A DNA stretch of 64,000 nt from Desulfosarcina ovata subsp. ovata (GTDB lineage Bacteria > Desulfobacterota > Desulfobacteria > Desulfobacterales > Desulfosarcinaceae), in NCBI RefSeq assembly GCF_009689005.1, contig NZ_AP021879.1, positions 5,427,724 through 5,491,723 of the forward strand. Direction: 5' to 3'. Made by a program: the position numbers and the translations under genes. Position 1 is the first letter of the stretch. The number at the start of each line of letters is the position of its first letter. Of the stretch, positions 32,657 through 41,521 are shown in pieces. The notes beneath the pieces were generated by a model. It was given only the letters and a program-made list of their open reading frames with translations, searched no databases and was not told the origin of the DNA.

Positions 32657-33691
32657 ATGACTGCCATTGATTTGCGATCGGATACGATTACACGCCCCAC
32701 GGCCGCTATGCGCCAGGCCATGGCCGATGCCGAGGTGGGCGACGACGTCTTCGGTGAGGACCCCACCGTCAGACGCCTGGAGGAGATGGCGGCCAGGCGG
32801 CTGGGCAAACCGGCGGCCCTGCTGGTGGCCTCGGGTACCATGGGCAACCTGGTCGCCCAGCTGGCCCATTGCGGCCGCGGCGACGAAACCATCCTGGGCG
32901 ATCAGTCGCATGTCTTCTTCTACGAGCAGGGCGGCGCATCGGCCCTGGGCGGTATCCATCCGCGTACCCTGCCCAACCAGCCGGATGGGACCATCGCCAT
33001 TGAGAAGATTGAGGCGGCCATCCGGCCGGATGACGTTCACTTTCCCACCTCGCGCCTGATCATTTTGGAGAATACCCACAACCGTTGCCACGGAACGCCC
33101 CTTTCTCCCGCCTATACGGCGTCTGTGGCCGAACTGGCTGCCGCGCACGGCTTGAAACTGCACATTGACGGGGCCCGCATTTTCAATGCCGCGGGGGCCC
33201 TGGGGGTGGATGCGGCCGAGCTGGCCGCGCCGGCGGATTCAATTACCTTCTGCCTGAGCAAGGGGCTGGCCGCGCCGGTGGGCTCACTGCTTTGCGGCGA
33301 TGAACCGTTTATCCGGCAGGCGAGAAGAGTTCGCAAATCTCTGGGCGGTGGGATGCGCCAGGCCGGTGTGATCGCCGCCGCCGGCATCGTGGCGCTGAAC
33401 GAGATGGTCGACCGCCTGGCCGAGGATCATGCCAATGCCAGGGCCCTGGCGGTCGGTTTGGCCGAAATTCCCGGACTGGCCATCGATCCGCTTGCGGTGG
33501 CCACGAACATCGTCTACTTTCAGGTGACCACCCCCGGCCTGGATGCGTCCACGATGGTGGCGCGGCTGGCGGCGGAAGGGGTTCGACTACTGCCTACGGC
33601 GCCGGATCAGATGCGGGCCGTCACCAATTGCCATGTGACGGCAGAGGATATCCAACGGGCGCTGGCCATTTTCCATGGGGTGATGCGGTAG
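32657..33691 (+). CDS. ltaE: Low-specificity L-threonine aldolase
   Basis: 344 residues from ATG 32657, preceded by GAAAGGA. A pyridoxal phosphate enzyme splitting threonine or allo-threonine to glycine and acetaldehyde. Features: IDLRSDTITRPTAAM, GDDVFGEDPTVRRLE, PAALLVASGTMGNLVAQL, ENTHNRCHGTPLS, LHIDGARIFNA, and the Schiff-base Lys in SITFCLSKGLAAPVGSLL. Overlap-free but tightly spaced behind hisD, so probably co-transcribed. The acetaldehyde it makes could be a substrate of the nearby aldehyde oxidoreductase; that link is a guess. Confidence 0.92.
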   Translation: MTAIDLRSDTITRPTAAMRQAMADAEVGDDVFGEDPTVRRLEEMAARRLGKPAALLVASGTMGNLVAQLAHCGRGDETILGDQSHVFFYEQGGASALGGIHPRTLPNQPDGTIAIEKIEAAIRPDDVHFPTSRLIILENTHNRCHGTPLSPAYTASVAELAAAHGLKLHIDGARIFNAAGALGVDAAELAAPADSITFCLSKGLAAPVGSLLCGDEPFIRQARRVRKSLGGGMRQAGVIAAAGIVALNEMVDRLAEDHANARALAVGLAEIPGLAIDPLAVATNIVYFQVTTPGLDASTMVARLAAEGVRLLPTAPDQMRAVTNCHVTAEDIQRALAIFHGVMR

Positions 33692-33751
33692 CGGACGGCC
33701 GGATCGCGCAGTCGCCACCGTGCGGCTGTTGTGAGTCCATCGGGTGGGTAC

Positions 33752-33800
33752 AAAAAAGGCGGCCTGCCGGTTCACACGAACCTGGCAGGCCGCCTTTCGT
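33752..33800. terminator. Bidirectional terminator between ltaE and hup
   Basis: AAAAAAGGCGGCCTGCC and GGCAGGCCGCCTTT form a 17-base-pair stem with further pairing toward the loop, and have A and T runs on either side. It lies between converging genes and should stop transcripts from both. Confidence 0.85.
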
Positions 33801-33818
33801 ATTCGGATGTCGCGAAAA

Positions 33819-34091
33819 TCAGACGGCGTCGCGCAATTTCTTTCCCGGTTTGAACTTGACCACATTGGCGGCCTTGATCTTGATTACTTCGCCCGTCTGG
33901 GGATTGCGTCCCTTGCGGGCTTTGCGACGCACCTTCATGAAGGTTCCAAATCCCACCAAGGTCACTTTGCCGTCCTTTTTTTTCAGCGCTTTGCCAACAT
34001 TGGCGGTGAATGAATCCAACGCGGCGGCAGCAGCAACCTTGGTGATGCCGGCCTCATCTGCCATTTTCTCAACTAATTCGGCCTTTGTCAT
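33819..34091 (-). CDS. hup: HU-family DNA-binding protein
   Basis: 90 residues, the usual HU length, behind AAAGGAGGAAG. It bends and compacts DNA as a dimer. MTKAELVEKMADEAG, LVGFGTFMKVRRKARKGRNP and QTGEVIKIKAANVVKFKPGK are the hallmark dimer and beta-arm regions. Transcribed from a clear promoter at 34148-34176 and ended by the shared terminator. Confidence 0.96.
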   Translation of the reverse strand: MTKAELVEKMADEAGITKVAAAAALDSFTANVGKALKKKDGKVTLVGFGTFMKVRRKARKGRNPQTGEVIKIKAANVVKFKPGKKLRDAV

Positions 34092-34147
34092 CTCTTCCTC
34101 CTTTTAATGGGGTAAAATTGGAACCTGATACCGATGCTTATTTTTTG

Positions 34148-34176
34148 GCATTACAGTAAATTCATGGGTGTGTCAA
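34148..34176 (-). promoter_or_regulatory. Sigma-70-type promoter of hup
   Basis: On the minus strand TTGACA (34171-34176), 17 bases, TAATGC (34148-34153), about 57 bases before the hup start. Confidence 0.55.
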
Positions 34177-34221
34177 CAGCGAAACCGCGTGAAACAAGGG
34201 TTTAGGGGAAGAAAATGGTCT

Positions 34222-35472
34222 TCAGTGCTTGAAACTGCGCTGTCCGGTATAAACCATGGCGACGTTTGCGGCGTTGCATGCCTCGATGGACTGGTAGTCA
34301 TTGTTGGAGCCCCCGGGTTGGACCACGGCGGTAATGCCTTCGCGGATGCCGACATCCACGCCATCCCGGAAGGGGAAGAACGCGTCACTGACCATGCTTG
34401 CACCGATCAGGCCGCCTTTCTCGGCCGTTACGCGGGCGTCGATCTCCGCCTTGCGCTGCGGATCGTCAAGCTCGTTGTAAGGCGTCTGGAATGCTTCAAA
34501 GCAGTAGCGGTCGGCCAGTTTGCGATAGGCCTTGTCACGGGCAATCTCGGCCACACCGACACGGTCCTGCTCTCCGGTGCCGATTCCCACGGTAGTCAGG
34601 TCTTTGACATAGAGAACGGAGTTGGATGTGACCCCGGCTTCCACCAGCCAGCCGAAGAGCAAATCGTCGTACTCCCGATCCGTGGGCATGCGCTCGGTCT
34701 GGTAGATTTTGCCCTTCACCTCGCAGCGTGCCGGTGTAAGATCTTCCCGGGTGCGTGCCTGGGGAACAAAGGACCATTGGGCGATGAGGCCGCCGTCGAT
34801 GAGGCTTTTGAATTCCACGCAGCGTTTGCCGACGAATTCCTGAAGCCGATTGACATTGCCGATGCGGATCACCCGCAGGTTTTTTTTGCGGGAGAAGATC
34901 TCCATGACCCCCGGTTCGAAATCGGGGGCCACGACCACTTCGGCGTACTGGTTGCAGATGGCTTCGGCCGCGGCTTTGTCGATGCTGCGGTTCAGCGCGA
35001 TGCAACCGCCGAAGGCGGCCACGCGGTCGGCCAGGTTGGCCTTGATGTACGCCTCTTCAAGGCTTTGCGCCTGGGCGACCCCGCAGGGGTTGTTGTGCTT
35101 GACGATGACTGCCGTGGGGCGGTCGGTGAAGTACCTGAGGATATTGAGCGCATTGTCCGTATCGGTGAGATTGGTCTTGCCCGGATGCTTGCCGGACTGG
35201 AGCAGCTCGATGTCCGATGCCAGGTATTGACCCGGCTGGATCGTTTCGGTCTCCCCGAGCACTAGGTTCCCGTTGACCATGCGGTACAGGGCCGCCTCCT
35301 GGCCGGGATTCTCGCCATAGCGCAGCCCCTTCTGGACGTTGTCGATGGTCCAGGTGACCTTCTCGTAAAACAGGGTCTGTCGCTGATCGTGGTCAACGAA
35401 GCTGATTTCCATCTTCGGGGGGAAGTGATCGTCCATGATGGTGCGGTACATTTTTTTCAGGTCGTCAGCCAT
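34222..35472 (-). CDS. purH: AICAR formyltransferase (C-terminal half of PurH as a separate gene)
   Basis: 416 residues. Catalyses transfer of a formyl group from 10-formyltetrahydrofolate to AICAR, the ninth step of purine synthesis. In most bacteria this is the C-terminal domain of bifunctional PurH. Here it is free-standing, with the expected motifs LRYGENPGQEAALYR, ILRYFTDRPTAVIVKHNNPCG, and DAFFPFRDGVDVGIREGI followed by TAVVQPGGSNND. It is encoded 38 bases after the IMP cyclohydrolase gene on the same strand. The two together replace PurH. Confidence 0.92.
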   Translation of the reverse strand: MADDLKKMYRTIMDDHFPPKMEISFVDHDQRQTLFYEKVTWTIDNVQKGLRYGENPGQEAALYRMVNGNLVLGETETIQPGQYLASDIELLQSGKHPGKTNLTDTDNALNILRYFTDRPTAVIVKHNNPCGVAQAQSLEEAYIKANLADRVAAFGGCIALNRSIDKAAAEAICNQYAEVVVAPDFEPGVMEIFSRKKNLRVIRIGNVNRLQEFVGKRCVEFKSLIDGGLIAQWSFVPQARTREDLTPARCEVKGKIYQTERMPTDREYDDLLFGWLVEAGVTSNSVLYVKDLTTVGIGTGEQDRVGVAEIARDKAYRKLADRYCFEAFQTPYNELDDPQRKAEIDARVTAEKGGLIGASMVSDAFFPFRDGVDVGIREGITAVVQPGGSNNDYQSIEACNAANVAMVYTGQRSFKH

Positions 35473-35510
35473 GGGTTTACTCCTTTTTTTCTTGTCCGTC
35501 AGTCCGAATC

Positions 35511-36188
35511 TTAAACATTATAGATGGCCTGTACCGCGTCGATGTCGGTTGCCGAGAAATACCTGGCAATGGCGGTATCGTAGGCCGCGGTGTGGTCGAA
35601 GGCTTTGCCGGCCAGGCGGTAGCGTTGCGCCAGGGAGAGATGGCCATCGGCAGCGGCCATTTCATCGGCAATGGGGCCATAGTCGTCCGGATCGACCACC
35701 GCGGCGACGCGGATGAAGTTTTTGGCCGAGGCCCGGATCATGCAAGGTCCGCCGATATCGATGTTGCCGCGGGCCCCTTCCGGGGTGACGCCGGCCTTGG
35801 CGATGGTTTCCCTGAACGGGTAGAGGTTCACCACCACCATGTCGATGGGCACGGCGCCGGTGCGTGCCAGATCCGCCTGGTGGGCATCGTTGTAAGTCTC
35901 GGTGAGAAGGCCGAGGTAGATTTTAAAATCCAGTGTTTTGACCAGGCCGCCCTGGGTTTCCGGCTGGCCGGTATAGTCGGAAACCGGGGTCAGGCAACGG
36001 CCTGCCCGCTCGCCCAGGATTTCGCTGAGCCGGGCAAAGGTGCCGCCGGTGGAAAAGATCTTCAGTTCGGGATTGATCGACAGCAGGCGGGGAACGAAGA
36101 CGTCCAGCCCGCTTTTGTCGGAAACACTGATCAGTACGTGCCTGACGCGTACCCGGTCGTCGATTTTCTCTACGATGTTCATTGACAT
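35511..36188 (-). CDS. IMP cyclohydrolase (N-terminal half of PurH as a separate gene)
   Basis: 225 residues from ATG 36188 (AAGGT upstream; ATG 36182 is an alternative). This MGS-like domain closes the ring of FAICAR to give IMP, the last step of purine synthesis. Seen: HVLISVSDKSGLDVFVPRL, IFSTGGTFARLSEI, GGLVKTLDFKIYLGLL, VVVNLYPFRETIAKAGVTPE, and NIDIGGPCMIRASAKNFIRV. Compared with bifunctional PurH it ends at the domain border with its own stop, and no frame joins it to the transformylase, so this is a true split. Downstream of an HD-domain gene in the same direction. Confidence 0.9.
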   Translation of the reverse strand: MSMNIVEKIDDRVRVRHVLISVSDKSGLDVFVPRLLSINPELKIFSTGGTFARLSEILGERAGRCLTPVSDYTGQPETQGGLVKTLDFKIYLGLLTETYNDAHQADLARTGAVPIDMVVVNLYPFRETIAKAGVTPEGARGNIDIGGPCMIRASAKNFIRVAAVVDPDDYGPIADEMAAADGHLSLAQRYRLAGKAFDHTAAYDTAIARYFSATDIDAVQAIYNV

Positions 36189-36194
36189 GATGAT

Positions 36195-36896
36195 TTACCT
36201 TTCTCCTTCGTATTCTTCCAGAAAGCGGTCGAAAAAAGAGGTCATGAAACGGTGCCGTGCCTCGGCCAGGCGTTTTCCCGTGGGCGTAAGGATCCGCTCC
36301 CGGATTTTGGAAAGCTTGACCACATATTCGCGGTACCCGGTGTCGTCGATGGAATAGGCGGTCGTCCGGTCTATCTCCACCTCGGGACTGTGCAGCCGGG
36401 CTCCCAGTTCGCCGGCAAACAGAAAGGCCCGTGCCACCCCCACGGCGCCGATGGCATCCAGCTTGTCTGCATCAAAGAGAACTTTGGCCTCCAGGGTCTG
36501 CGGCATCTCCCCCCGGCGGAAGCGGTGGGTGGCGATACAGTGGATGATGTTTTCCCGGCAACGGTTGGACAGCGGGTGGCCGGCCAGGATTTCGCGGGCC
36601 ATGTCCGCCCCGATCTTGGCGTGGCAGAGCTTTCCATTGGCGCGGTCCTGGTGGGCGCGGCCGATGTCGTGCAGGTAGGCGGCCGCTTCGGTCACCAGGG
36701 GGTCCGCCCCTTCGGCCCGGCCGATATGCCGGCAAAGCCGGTGTACCCGCAGGGTGTGGTCCCAGTCATGACTGCCCCGGGCCTGTGAGAAATGGACCCG
36801 GGCCGTGTCGCGGATGGCGGCCAAAACAGCGGCACCGGTTCCGGTCGGGGGCGCGGCGCTGTGGGAAGCGGGATGTCGGGTATTGGCGTGTGTCAT
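36195..36896 (-). CDS. HD-domain phosphohydrolase
   Basis: 233 residues from ATG 36896; a GTG at 36917 in frame is an alternative and neither has a strong ribosome site. The metal-binding signature is complete: SHDWDHTLRVHRLCR, EAAAYLHDIGRAHQD, GHPLSNRCRENIIHCIATHR and KVLFDADKLDAIGAVGVARA, as in the YedJ/uncharacterised HD hydrolase group. Such enzymes remove phosphate from nucleotides or similar compounds. It lies six bases before the IMP cyclohydrolase gene and likely shares its transcript, so a nucleotide substrate is possible. Confidence 0.82.
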   Translation of the reverse strand: MTHANTRHPASHSAAPPTGTGAAVLAAIRDTARVHFSQARGSHDWDHTLRVHRLCRHIGRAEGADPLVTEAAAYLHDIGRAHQDRANGKLCHAKIGADMAREILAGHPLSNRCRENIIHCIATHRFRRGEMPQTLEAKVLFDADKLDAIGAVGVARAFLFAGELGARLHSPEVEIDRTTAYSIDDTGYREYVVKLSKIRERILTPTGKRLAEARHRFMTSFFDRFLEEYEGER

Positions 36897-37014
36897 GAAC
36901 CGAACGTGAGCGTCCACCGGATGCGCGTTTCCGGGACGGAGGCGGCACCGGTTGTGCAGGGTGACGGCCGCAGGCCGGTCATCGGCAGTTTCGGGTGGAC
37001 CGGGACGGCAGATT

Positions 37015-37713
37015 TCATTCGAGCGACATGATCCCTTCCCAGCGCTGATATTCGTCGCCGGTGGGCAGCCCCCGGGATTCCAGCAGGGCGATCATTTCAG
37101 GGTCATTGAAACGCAGGTAGGGATTGACGGCCATCTCGTCCGCCAGGGTGGAGACCACATGGGTGTTGTCGTAGCGCGCGGCGTAGGCATCGATGGCATG
37201 GTTGTGCGGTGTCAGGTGCCGCGCAAAGGCCAGCGATGCAGCCACATAATCGTGGCCGGCATAGATCCGCGTCGTGGCCGGATACGCCATGAGCCGGCGG
37301 ATGGAATCGTAAAACGCCCTGAGGTCACCCGAGAAGCAGTTGCCCACCGTGCCGTTGAACAGGGTATCACCGGTGACCATGACGCCTCCGGCAACAAAGG
37401 TCACCGAATCCATGGTGTGGCCCGGGGTCCGGCGGACCGTGACGGCTCTTCCGTCCAGGTCGATGGTCTCACCATCGGCAAATTGCCGGTGGTCGAGGTA
37501 GTCGGCGCCCGATCGTTCAACCAGGCGACGCGTACCCGTCGTGTGATCCCCGTGGTTATGGGTGTTGGTGACCCGCTTCAGAGTGAGATCGTGGGCACGG
37601 ACATAATCCATGATCGCATCCACGGCACCACCGTCGATGGCCATGGCCTCCCTGTTGCTGCACAGCAGATAGGCCAGATTATCACTGCCATAAAAAAACT
37701 GTCGAATCTTCAA
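37015..37713 (-). CDS. Glyoxalase II-like metallo-beta-lactamase fold hydrolase
   Basis: 232 residues. The dinuclear metal motif THNHGDHTTG, the Gly-rich RRTPGHTMDSVTFVAGG, the Asp-containing VMVTGDTLFNGTVGNCF and the late His in IYAGHDYVAAS are all present. The C-terminal NTHVVSTLADEMAVNPYLRF matches the hydroxyacylglutathione hydrolase subgroup. It would split a thioester such as S-lactoylglutathione or an analogous thiol ester; the thiol used by this organism is not known. It sits alone upstream of the HD gene, with 118 bases between. Confidence 0.85.
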   Translation of the reverse strand: MKIRQFFYGSDNLAYLLCSNREAMAIDGGAVDAIMDYVRAHDLTLKRVTNTHNHGDHTTGTRRLVERSGADYLDHRQFADGETIDLDGRAVTVRRTPGHTMDSVTFVAGGVMVTGDTLFNGTVGNCFSGDLRAFYDSIRRLMAYPATTRIYAGHDYVAASLAFARHLTPHNHAIDAYAARYDNTHVVSTLADEMAVNPYLRFNDPEMIALLESRGLPTGDEYQRWEGIMSLE

Positions 37714-37796
37714 TGCGCGGTTTCCGTTTGTCGCTCGTCGGTGGAGATCATCGAATTCTTCTTTGATATCGATATATTAAACTTTTCCCTCAGGCA

Positions 37797-37842
37797 ACAA
37801 AAAAAGTGCCTGCAGGCCGGCGGGGCGTGTTGCCCCACCATC
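37797..37842. other. GC hairpin in the spacer before the dcw cluster
   Basis: The gene-free 37714-38037 contains GGGGC, GTGTT, GCCCC (about 37826-37840), a small hairpin downstream of nothing on the plus strand and upstream of the minus-strand hydrolase. The remainder is the mraZ promoter region. Confidence 0.35.
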
Positions 37843-37969
37843 GGCCACTTGAGTGGGATGACTTCGGTATTATACTCCACTTTTCTCCACCGTCTTCAAG
37901 GATCGGTTTGTTTTGGCTTAACTTTCAATAATTATTAGTAAAATTTTGCAACGTAAAACCAATTTTTTC

Positions 37970-37998
37970 TTGACAGTTAACGAAATTTGTATTTTTAT
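37970..37998 (+). promoter_or_regulatory. Candidate sigma-70 promoter of the dcw cluster
   Basis: TTGACA (37970-37975) followed after 17 bases by TTTTAT (37993-37998), 40 bases before mraZ. The MraZ boxes lie immediately downstream, where a bound repressor could block start. Confidence 0.45.
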
Positions 37999-38008
37999 CC
38001 AAGTTAAG

Positions 38009-38033
38009 TGGGATAAAGTGGATAAAAATGGTG
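38009..38033 (+). promoter_or_regulatory. MraZ boxes (three direct repeats)
   Basis: TGGGA, TGGAT and TGGTG are spaced exactly 10 bases apart (38009, 38019, 38029), with AT-rich five-base spacers. This is the known binding pattern of the repressor/activator MraZ, encoded directly downstream. The last box ends five bases before the mraZ start, overlapping its ribosome site, so binding could also affect translation or leaderless-like start. Confidence 0.75.
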
Positions 38034-38037
38034 AAAA

Positions 38038-38484
38038 ATGTTTCGGGGAAGCTCCTTTCATACCATTGACCCGAAAGGGCGGATTATCATCCCAACACGC
38101 TTTCGTGATGTTCTCAAAGCTGGCGGTGACGAACGGGTCATGATCACCTGCATGGACGACTGCCTGTTTGCCTATACGCTCGACGAATGGAGCAAGCTGG
38201 AACAGAAAATACTTCATCTTCCCCAAAAAAGCGAGTCCATGCGACGGTTTCAACGAATTTTTATCGGTGGCGCCCACGACTGCAAGTGCGATGGCCAGGG
38301 GCGCGTGCTGATTCCCCCGTTTCTGAAGAAATACGCCGGCCTGGAGAAGGAAATTGTCCTGGTGGGCGTGCTGGACCGTTTCGAGATCTGGTCCCAGGAT
38401 AACTGGGACCGTGAAAATGGACAGATGGCAAAGGACATGGGCGACGATCAGGTGCGACAGGAGATCGCCCAGTTGGGGCTCTAA
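38038..38484 (+). CDS. mraZ: Transcriptional regulator MraZ
   Basis: 148 residues, two SpoVT/AbrB-like domains each with a DxKGR/GQGR strand: MFRGSSFHTIDPKGRIIIPT and CKCDGQGRVLIPPFLKKYAG. It forms rings that bind the TGGGA repeats in front of its own gene and tunes the dcw cluster. First gene of a 16-kb one-direction cluster. The start lies five bases after the last MraZ box. Confidence 0.95.
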   Translation: MFRGSSFHTIDPKGRIIIPTRFRDVLKAGGDERVMITCMDDCLFAYTLDEWSKLEQKILHLPQKSESMRRFQRIFIGGAHDCKCDGQGRVLIPPFLKKYAGLEKEIVLVGVLDRFEIWSQDNWDRENGQMAKDMGDDQVRQEIAQLGL

Positions 38485-38487
38485 CCC

Positions 38488-39426
38488 GTGTCCGGCTACC
38501 ACATCACCGCCATGCTCGACGAGGCGGTGGAGATGCTGGCCCTAAGGCCGGGCCGCATCATCGTCGACGGTACCCTGGGTGGATGCGGGCACGCCCGGCA
38601 AATTTGCCGCAGGATCGCTCCCGGCGGCACCCTGATCGGCATCGACCAGGACCGTGATGCCATCGACCGGGCCCGCCGGGTACTGCCGGTCGACGATTTG
38701 AAGATCCATATCGTCCACGGTAATTTTGTGGACCTGCCGTTGTTTCTTTCTCAACTGGACATTGCTGCCGTAGACGGCATTCTTATCGACATCGGCCTTT
38801 CTCAGCATCAGATCGAGGCCAGCGGTCGGGGCTTCAGCTTCAACCGCGATGAACCCCTGGATATGCGCATGGACATCCGATCCTCGGTAACTGCCGCAGA
38901 ATTGGTCGCCTCCATGGGTGAACGGGAACTGGCAACCCTGTTCAGCCGTTACGGCGAAGAGCGTTGGGCCATGCGGATTGCCCGGCACCTGGTCGCCCGG
39001 CGCAAGACCCAGCCGGTGAAGACCAGTGGCCAGTTGGCCCGGCTGGTTGCGGAAGCGGTGCCCGCCGGTGCGGCGCGGTCCCAGAAGATTCACCCGGCCA
39101 CGCGGGTGTTCATGGCCTTGCGCATCGCCGTGAACCGTGAACTGGAGGTTTTGGACCGGTTCCTGGAGACGGCTGTCGACCTGCTCAACCCGGGCGGGCG
39201 CATGTGCGTGCTGGCGTTCCACTCCCTTGAGGACCGGATCGTCAAACAGCGTTTTCGCGCGCTGGAGAACCCGTGCACCTGTCCGCCGTCGTTTCCCCGT
39301 TGCGTGTGCGGCCTTACGCCCACGGTTCGACGGTTGAACCGCAAGGTGCTGCGGCCCACGGACGATGAAGTGCGCAACAATCCCATGGCGCGCAGTACCC
39401 GCCTCCGGGCCGTGGAGCGGCTGTGA
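38488..39426 (+). CDS. rsmH: 16S rRNA (cytosine1402-N4)-methyltransferase
   Basis: 312 residues from GTG 38488, three bases after the mraZ stop. Methylates C1402 of 16S rRNA using S-adenosylmethionine. Motifs: HITAMLDEAVEMLALRPG, IVDGTLGGCGHARQI (cofactor loop), IGIDQDRDAIDRARR, GILIDIGLSQHQIE, and the C-terminal LAFHSLEDRIVKQRFR. Also called MraW. Regular second gene of the cluster. Confidence 0.96.
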   Translation: MSGYHITAMLDEAVEMLALRPGRIIVDGTLGGCGHARQICRRIAPGGTLIGIDQDRDAIDRARRVLPVDDLKIHIVHGNFVDLPLFLSQLDIAAVDGILIDIGLSQHQIEASGRGFSFNRDEPLDMRMDIRSSVTAAELVASMGERELATLFSRYGEERWAMRIARHLVARRKTQPVKTSGQLARLVAEAVPAGAARSQKIHPATRVFMALRIAVNRELEVLDRFLETAVDLLNPGGRMCVLAFHSLEDRIVKQRFRALENPCTCPPSFPRCVCGLTPTVRRLNRKVLRPTDDEVRNNPMARSTRLRAVERL

Positions 39427-39785
39427 TGCCGGCGGCCCAGGCAGCGGCACCAAACAGCCGCGCAAAACCGTTGGAAAGCGGGCAGGGCAGCGTCCGCAAT
39501 CGCAAGCTGCGGGCACCCAAGAAGACCCGTGCCGGCTGGTGGCTCGTTTTGATGCTGTTTCTGTTTGTCGAGTCGCTGTTTTATGCCTGGTGCCGGGTTC
39601 AGTGTGTCGACACCGGCTTTGCCATCGACCGCCAGACCCGGCGGCACGAGGCGCTGCTCAAAGAGCGCAATACATTGAACATTGAACTGGCCCGGCTGAA
39701 ATCGCCGGGACGCATAGAAACCATCGCCAGGACCCGCTTGGGCCTGGTCAGACCCGCTGCCCAGCAGACGGTGAGACTGCCATGA
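39426..39785 (+). CDS. ftsL: Cell division protein FtsL-like
   Basis: 119 residues. ATG 39426 overlaps the rsmH stop; GTG 39423 is also in frame. A short basic cytoplasmic tail, one membrane helix (WWLVLMLFLFVESLFYAWC, about 36-56) and a periplasmic coiled coil (RRHEALLKERNTLNIELARL) ending near an R-x-G-LGLV motif, the usual FtsL layout. Called mainly from this topology and its place between rsmH and ftsI. Stop overlaps the ftsI start. Confidence 0.82.
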   Translation: MPAAQAAAPNSRAKPLESGQGSVRNRKLRAPKKTRAGWWLVLMLFLFVESLFYAWCRVQCVDTGFAIDRQTRRHEALLKERNTLNIELARLKSPGRIETIARTRLGLVRPAAQQTVRLP

Positions 39786-41521
39786 CACAACCCCCCATCA
39801 ATACCCGCATGCGCCTGCGGACCGGCATTGTCGGGGCCTTTTTTATGTTGGCCCTGGCCGTGATCACCGCCCAGGCGGTGCGACTGAACGTCTTCCAGGG
39901 GGCCTGGCTCTCCGAGCGGGCCGCGCGGGAATACGAGCGTGCCATGGTGGTGCAGGGCAAGCGCGGTGCCATCACCGATCGCAACGGTACTCCCCTGGCG
40001 GTGAGTATCGACAGCGCCTCCATTGCGGCCTATCCCCGGCAGATCGAAAACCGCCAGGCGGCTGCCCGGCAACTGGCCCGTGCCCTTGGCCAATCCCGGC
40101 AGGAGGTGGCCAAACGCCTGGATCCCAAACGCGGCTTCGTCTGGATCAAGCGTCAGGCGGTTCCCCGTCAGGCCGAAGCGGTCCGGGCGCTGGGGCTCAA
40201 GGGAATCGATTTTATCAGCGAGCACAGCCGTTACTACCCCAACAAAACCCTGGCCGCCCAGCTGGTGGGGTTTTCCGGCATCGACAGCCGCGGCCTGGAA
40301 GGACTCGAATTTTACTTCGATGGAGATTTAAAGGGCCGCGAAGAGGAGATGACCATTTTCCGGGATGCCCTGGGGCGTCGTTTCGAGGGCGTGGGCCTGC
40401 CGGATCAGCTGACCGAGGGCAACAACGTTGTCCTGACCATCGACAGCACCATTCAGCACATCGCCCAGAAGGCCCTGGAGACGTCGGTGACCACGTACAA
40501 GGCTGAATCGGGGATGGCGGTCGTCATGGCGCCCGCCACCGGCGAGGTGCTGGCCCTGGCCCATTACCCCTTTTTCAACCCCAACCGGTACGGGGAGTAC
40601 TGCCGGTCATCGTGGCGCAACCGGGCGGTTACCGATTCTTTCGAACCCGGTTCCACGATGAAGATGTTCAGTGCAGCGGCGGCCATCGACAGCGGCGTCT
40701 GTTCGCCATCGACCATCTTTTACTGCGAGAACGGCGAATACCGCGTCGGTCGGAATACGGTTCACGACACCAAGCCGCACGGATGGCTCTCCCTGCAGCA
40801 GATTGTCAAGTATTCGAGCAATATCGGGTCGGTGAAAATGGCCGAAAAGTTGGGCCCCCAGCAACTGTACAACTATCTGTACGCCTTCGGCTTCGGCCAG
40901 CGATCAGGCATTGCCTGTCCCGGCGAGACCGCCGGCAGCCTGAGCCCGTTCCGATCGTGGTCGGCCATCGATACCGGTGCGATCTCCTTCGGACAGGGGG
41001 TGTCGGTTTCGGTCATTCAACTGGCCACCGCCGCCTCGGCCATCGCCAACGGCGGGATGCTGATGAAGCCGCAGCTGGTCAGGTCGGTGACCGACCGCAA
41101 CGGCCGGACGATCAAACGCTACTCACCCGAACCGGTTCGCCAGGTGATTTCGACCCATACGGCCGCCGAGATGCGCCGGATTCTGAAGACCGCCATCAGT
41201 GAGGGGGGTACCGGCGTGAACGCGGCCATTCAGGGGTACTCGGTGTGCGGCAAGACCGGTACGGCGCAGAAGATCGACAGCAGCGGAACCTATGCCAAGG
41301 GCCGCTATCTCTCCTCATTCATCGGATTTGCCCCGGCGGATCAGCCGGAGCTGACCATCCTCGTGATTGTGGACGAGCCCACGGTACAGTGTTACGGGGG
41401 CATTGTGGCGGCACCGGCGTTCCGCCAGATTGCCCTGGAAACATTGGGCTATCTCAATATCCCGCCGGGACGCGATGCCGACCAGTTGCAGGTGTCCCGC
41501 GGAGACAGGCTCAAAGGATGA
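39782..41521 (+). CDS. ftsI: Peptidoglycan transpeptidase (PBP3-type)
   Basis: 579 residues with one N-terminal membrane helix (about 15-35). Cross-links septal peptidoglycan. Penicillin-binding motifs are complete: SxxK as GSTMKMF, SxN as KYSSNIGS, and KTG as CGKTGTAQK. The dimerisation part carries GKRGAITDRNGTPLAVS. No PASTA domain is visible. Overlaps both neighbours by four bases (ATGA), indicating translational coupling. Confidence 0.95.
   Translation: MTQPPINTRMRLRTGIVGAFFMLALAVITAQAVRLNVFQGAWLSERAAREYERAMVVQGKRGAITDRNGTPLAVSIDSASIAAYPRQIENRQAAARQLARALGQSRQEVAKRLDPKRGFVWIKRQAVPRQAEAVRALGLKGIDFISEHSRYYPNKTLAAQLVGFSGIDSRGLEGLEFYFDGDLKGREEEMTIFRDALGRRFEGVGLPDQLTEGNNVVLTIDSTIQHIAQKALETSVTTYKAESGMAVVMAPATGEVLALAHYPFFNPNRYGEYCRSSWRNRAVTDSFEPGSTMKMFSAAAAIDSGVCSPSTIFYCENGEYRVGRNTVHDTKPHGWLSLQQIVKYSSNIGSVKMAEKLGPQQLYNYLYAFGFGQRSGIACPGETAGSLSPFRSWSAIDTGAISFGQGVSVSVIQLATAASAIANGGMLMKPQLVRSVTDRNGRTIKRYSPEPVRQVISTHTAAEMRRILKTAISEGGTGVNAAIQGYSVCGKTGTAQKIDSSGTYAKGRYLSSFIGFAPADQPELTILVIVDEPTVQCYGGIVAAPAFRQIALETLGYLNIPPGRDADQLQVSRGDRLKG

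Noticed and set aside
36952..37938. Long plus-strand frame opposite the HD and glyoxalase II-like genes
   Set aside because: Antisense shadow; the minus-strand genes have complete catalytic motifs.
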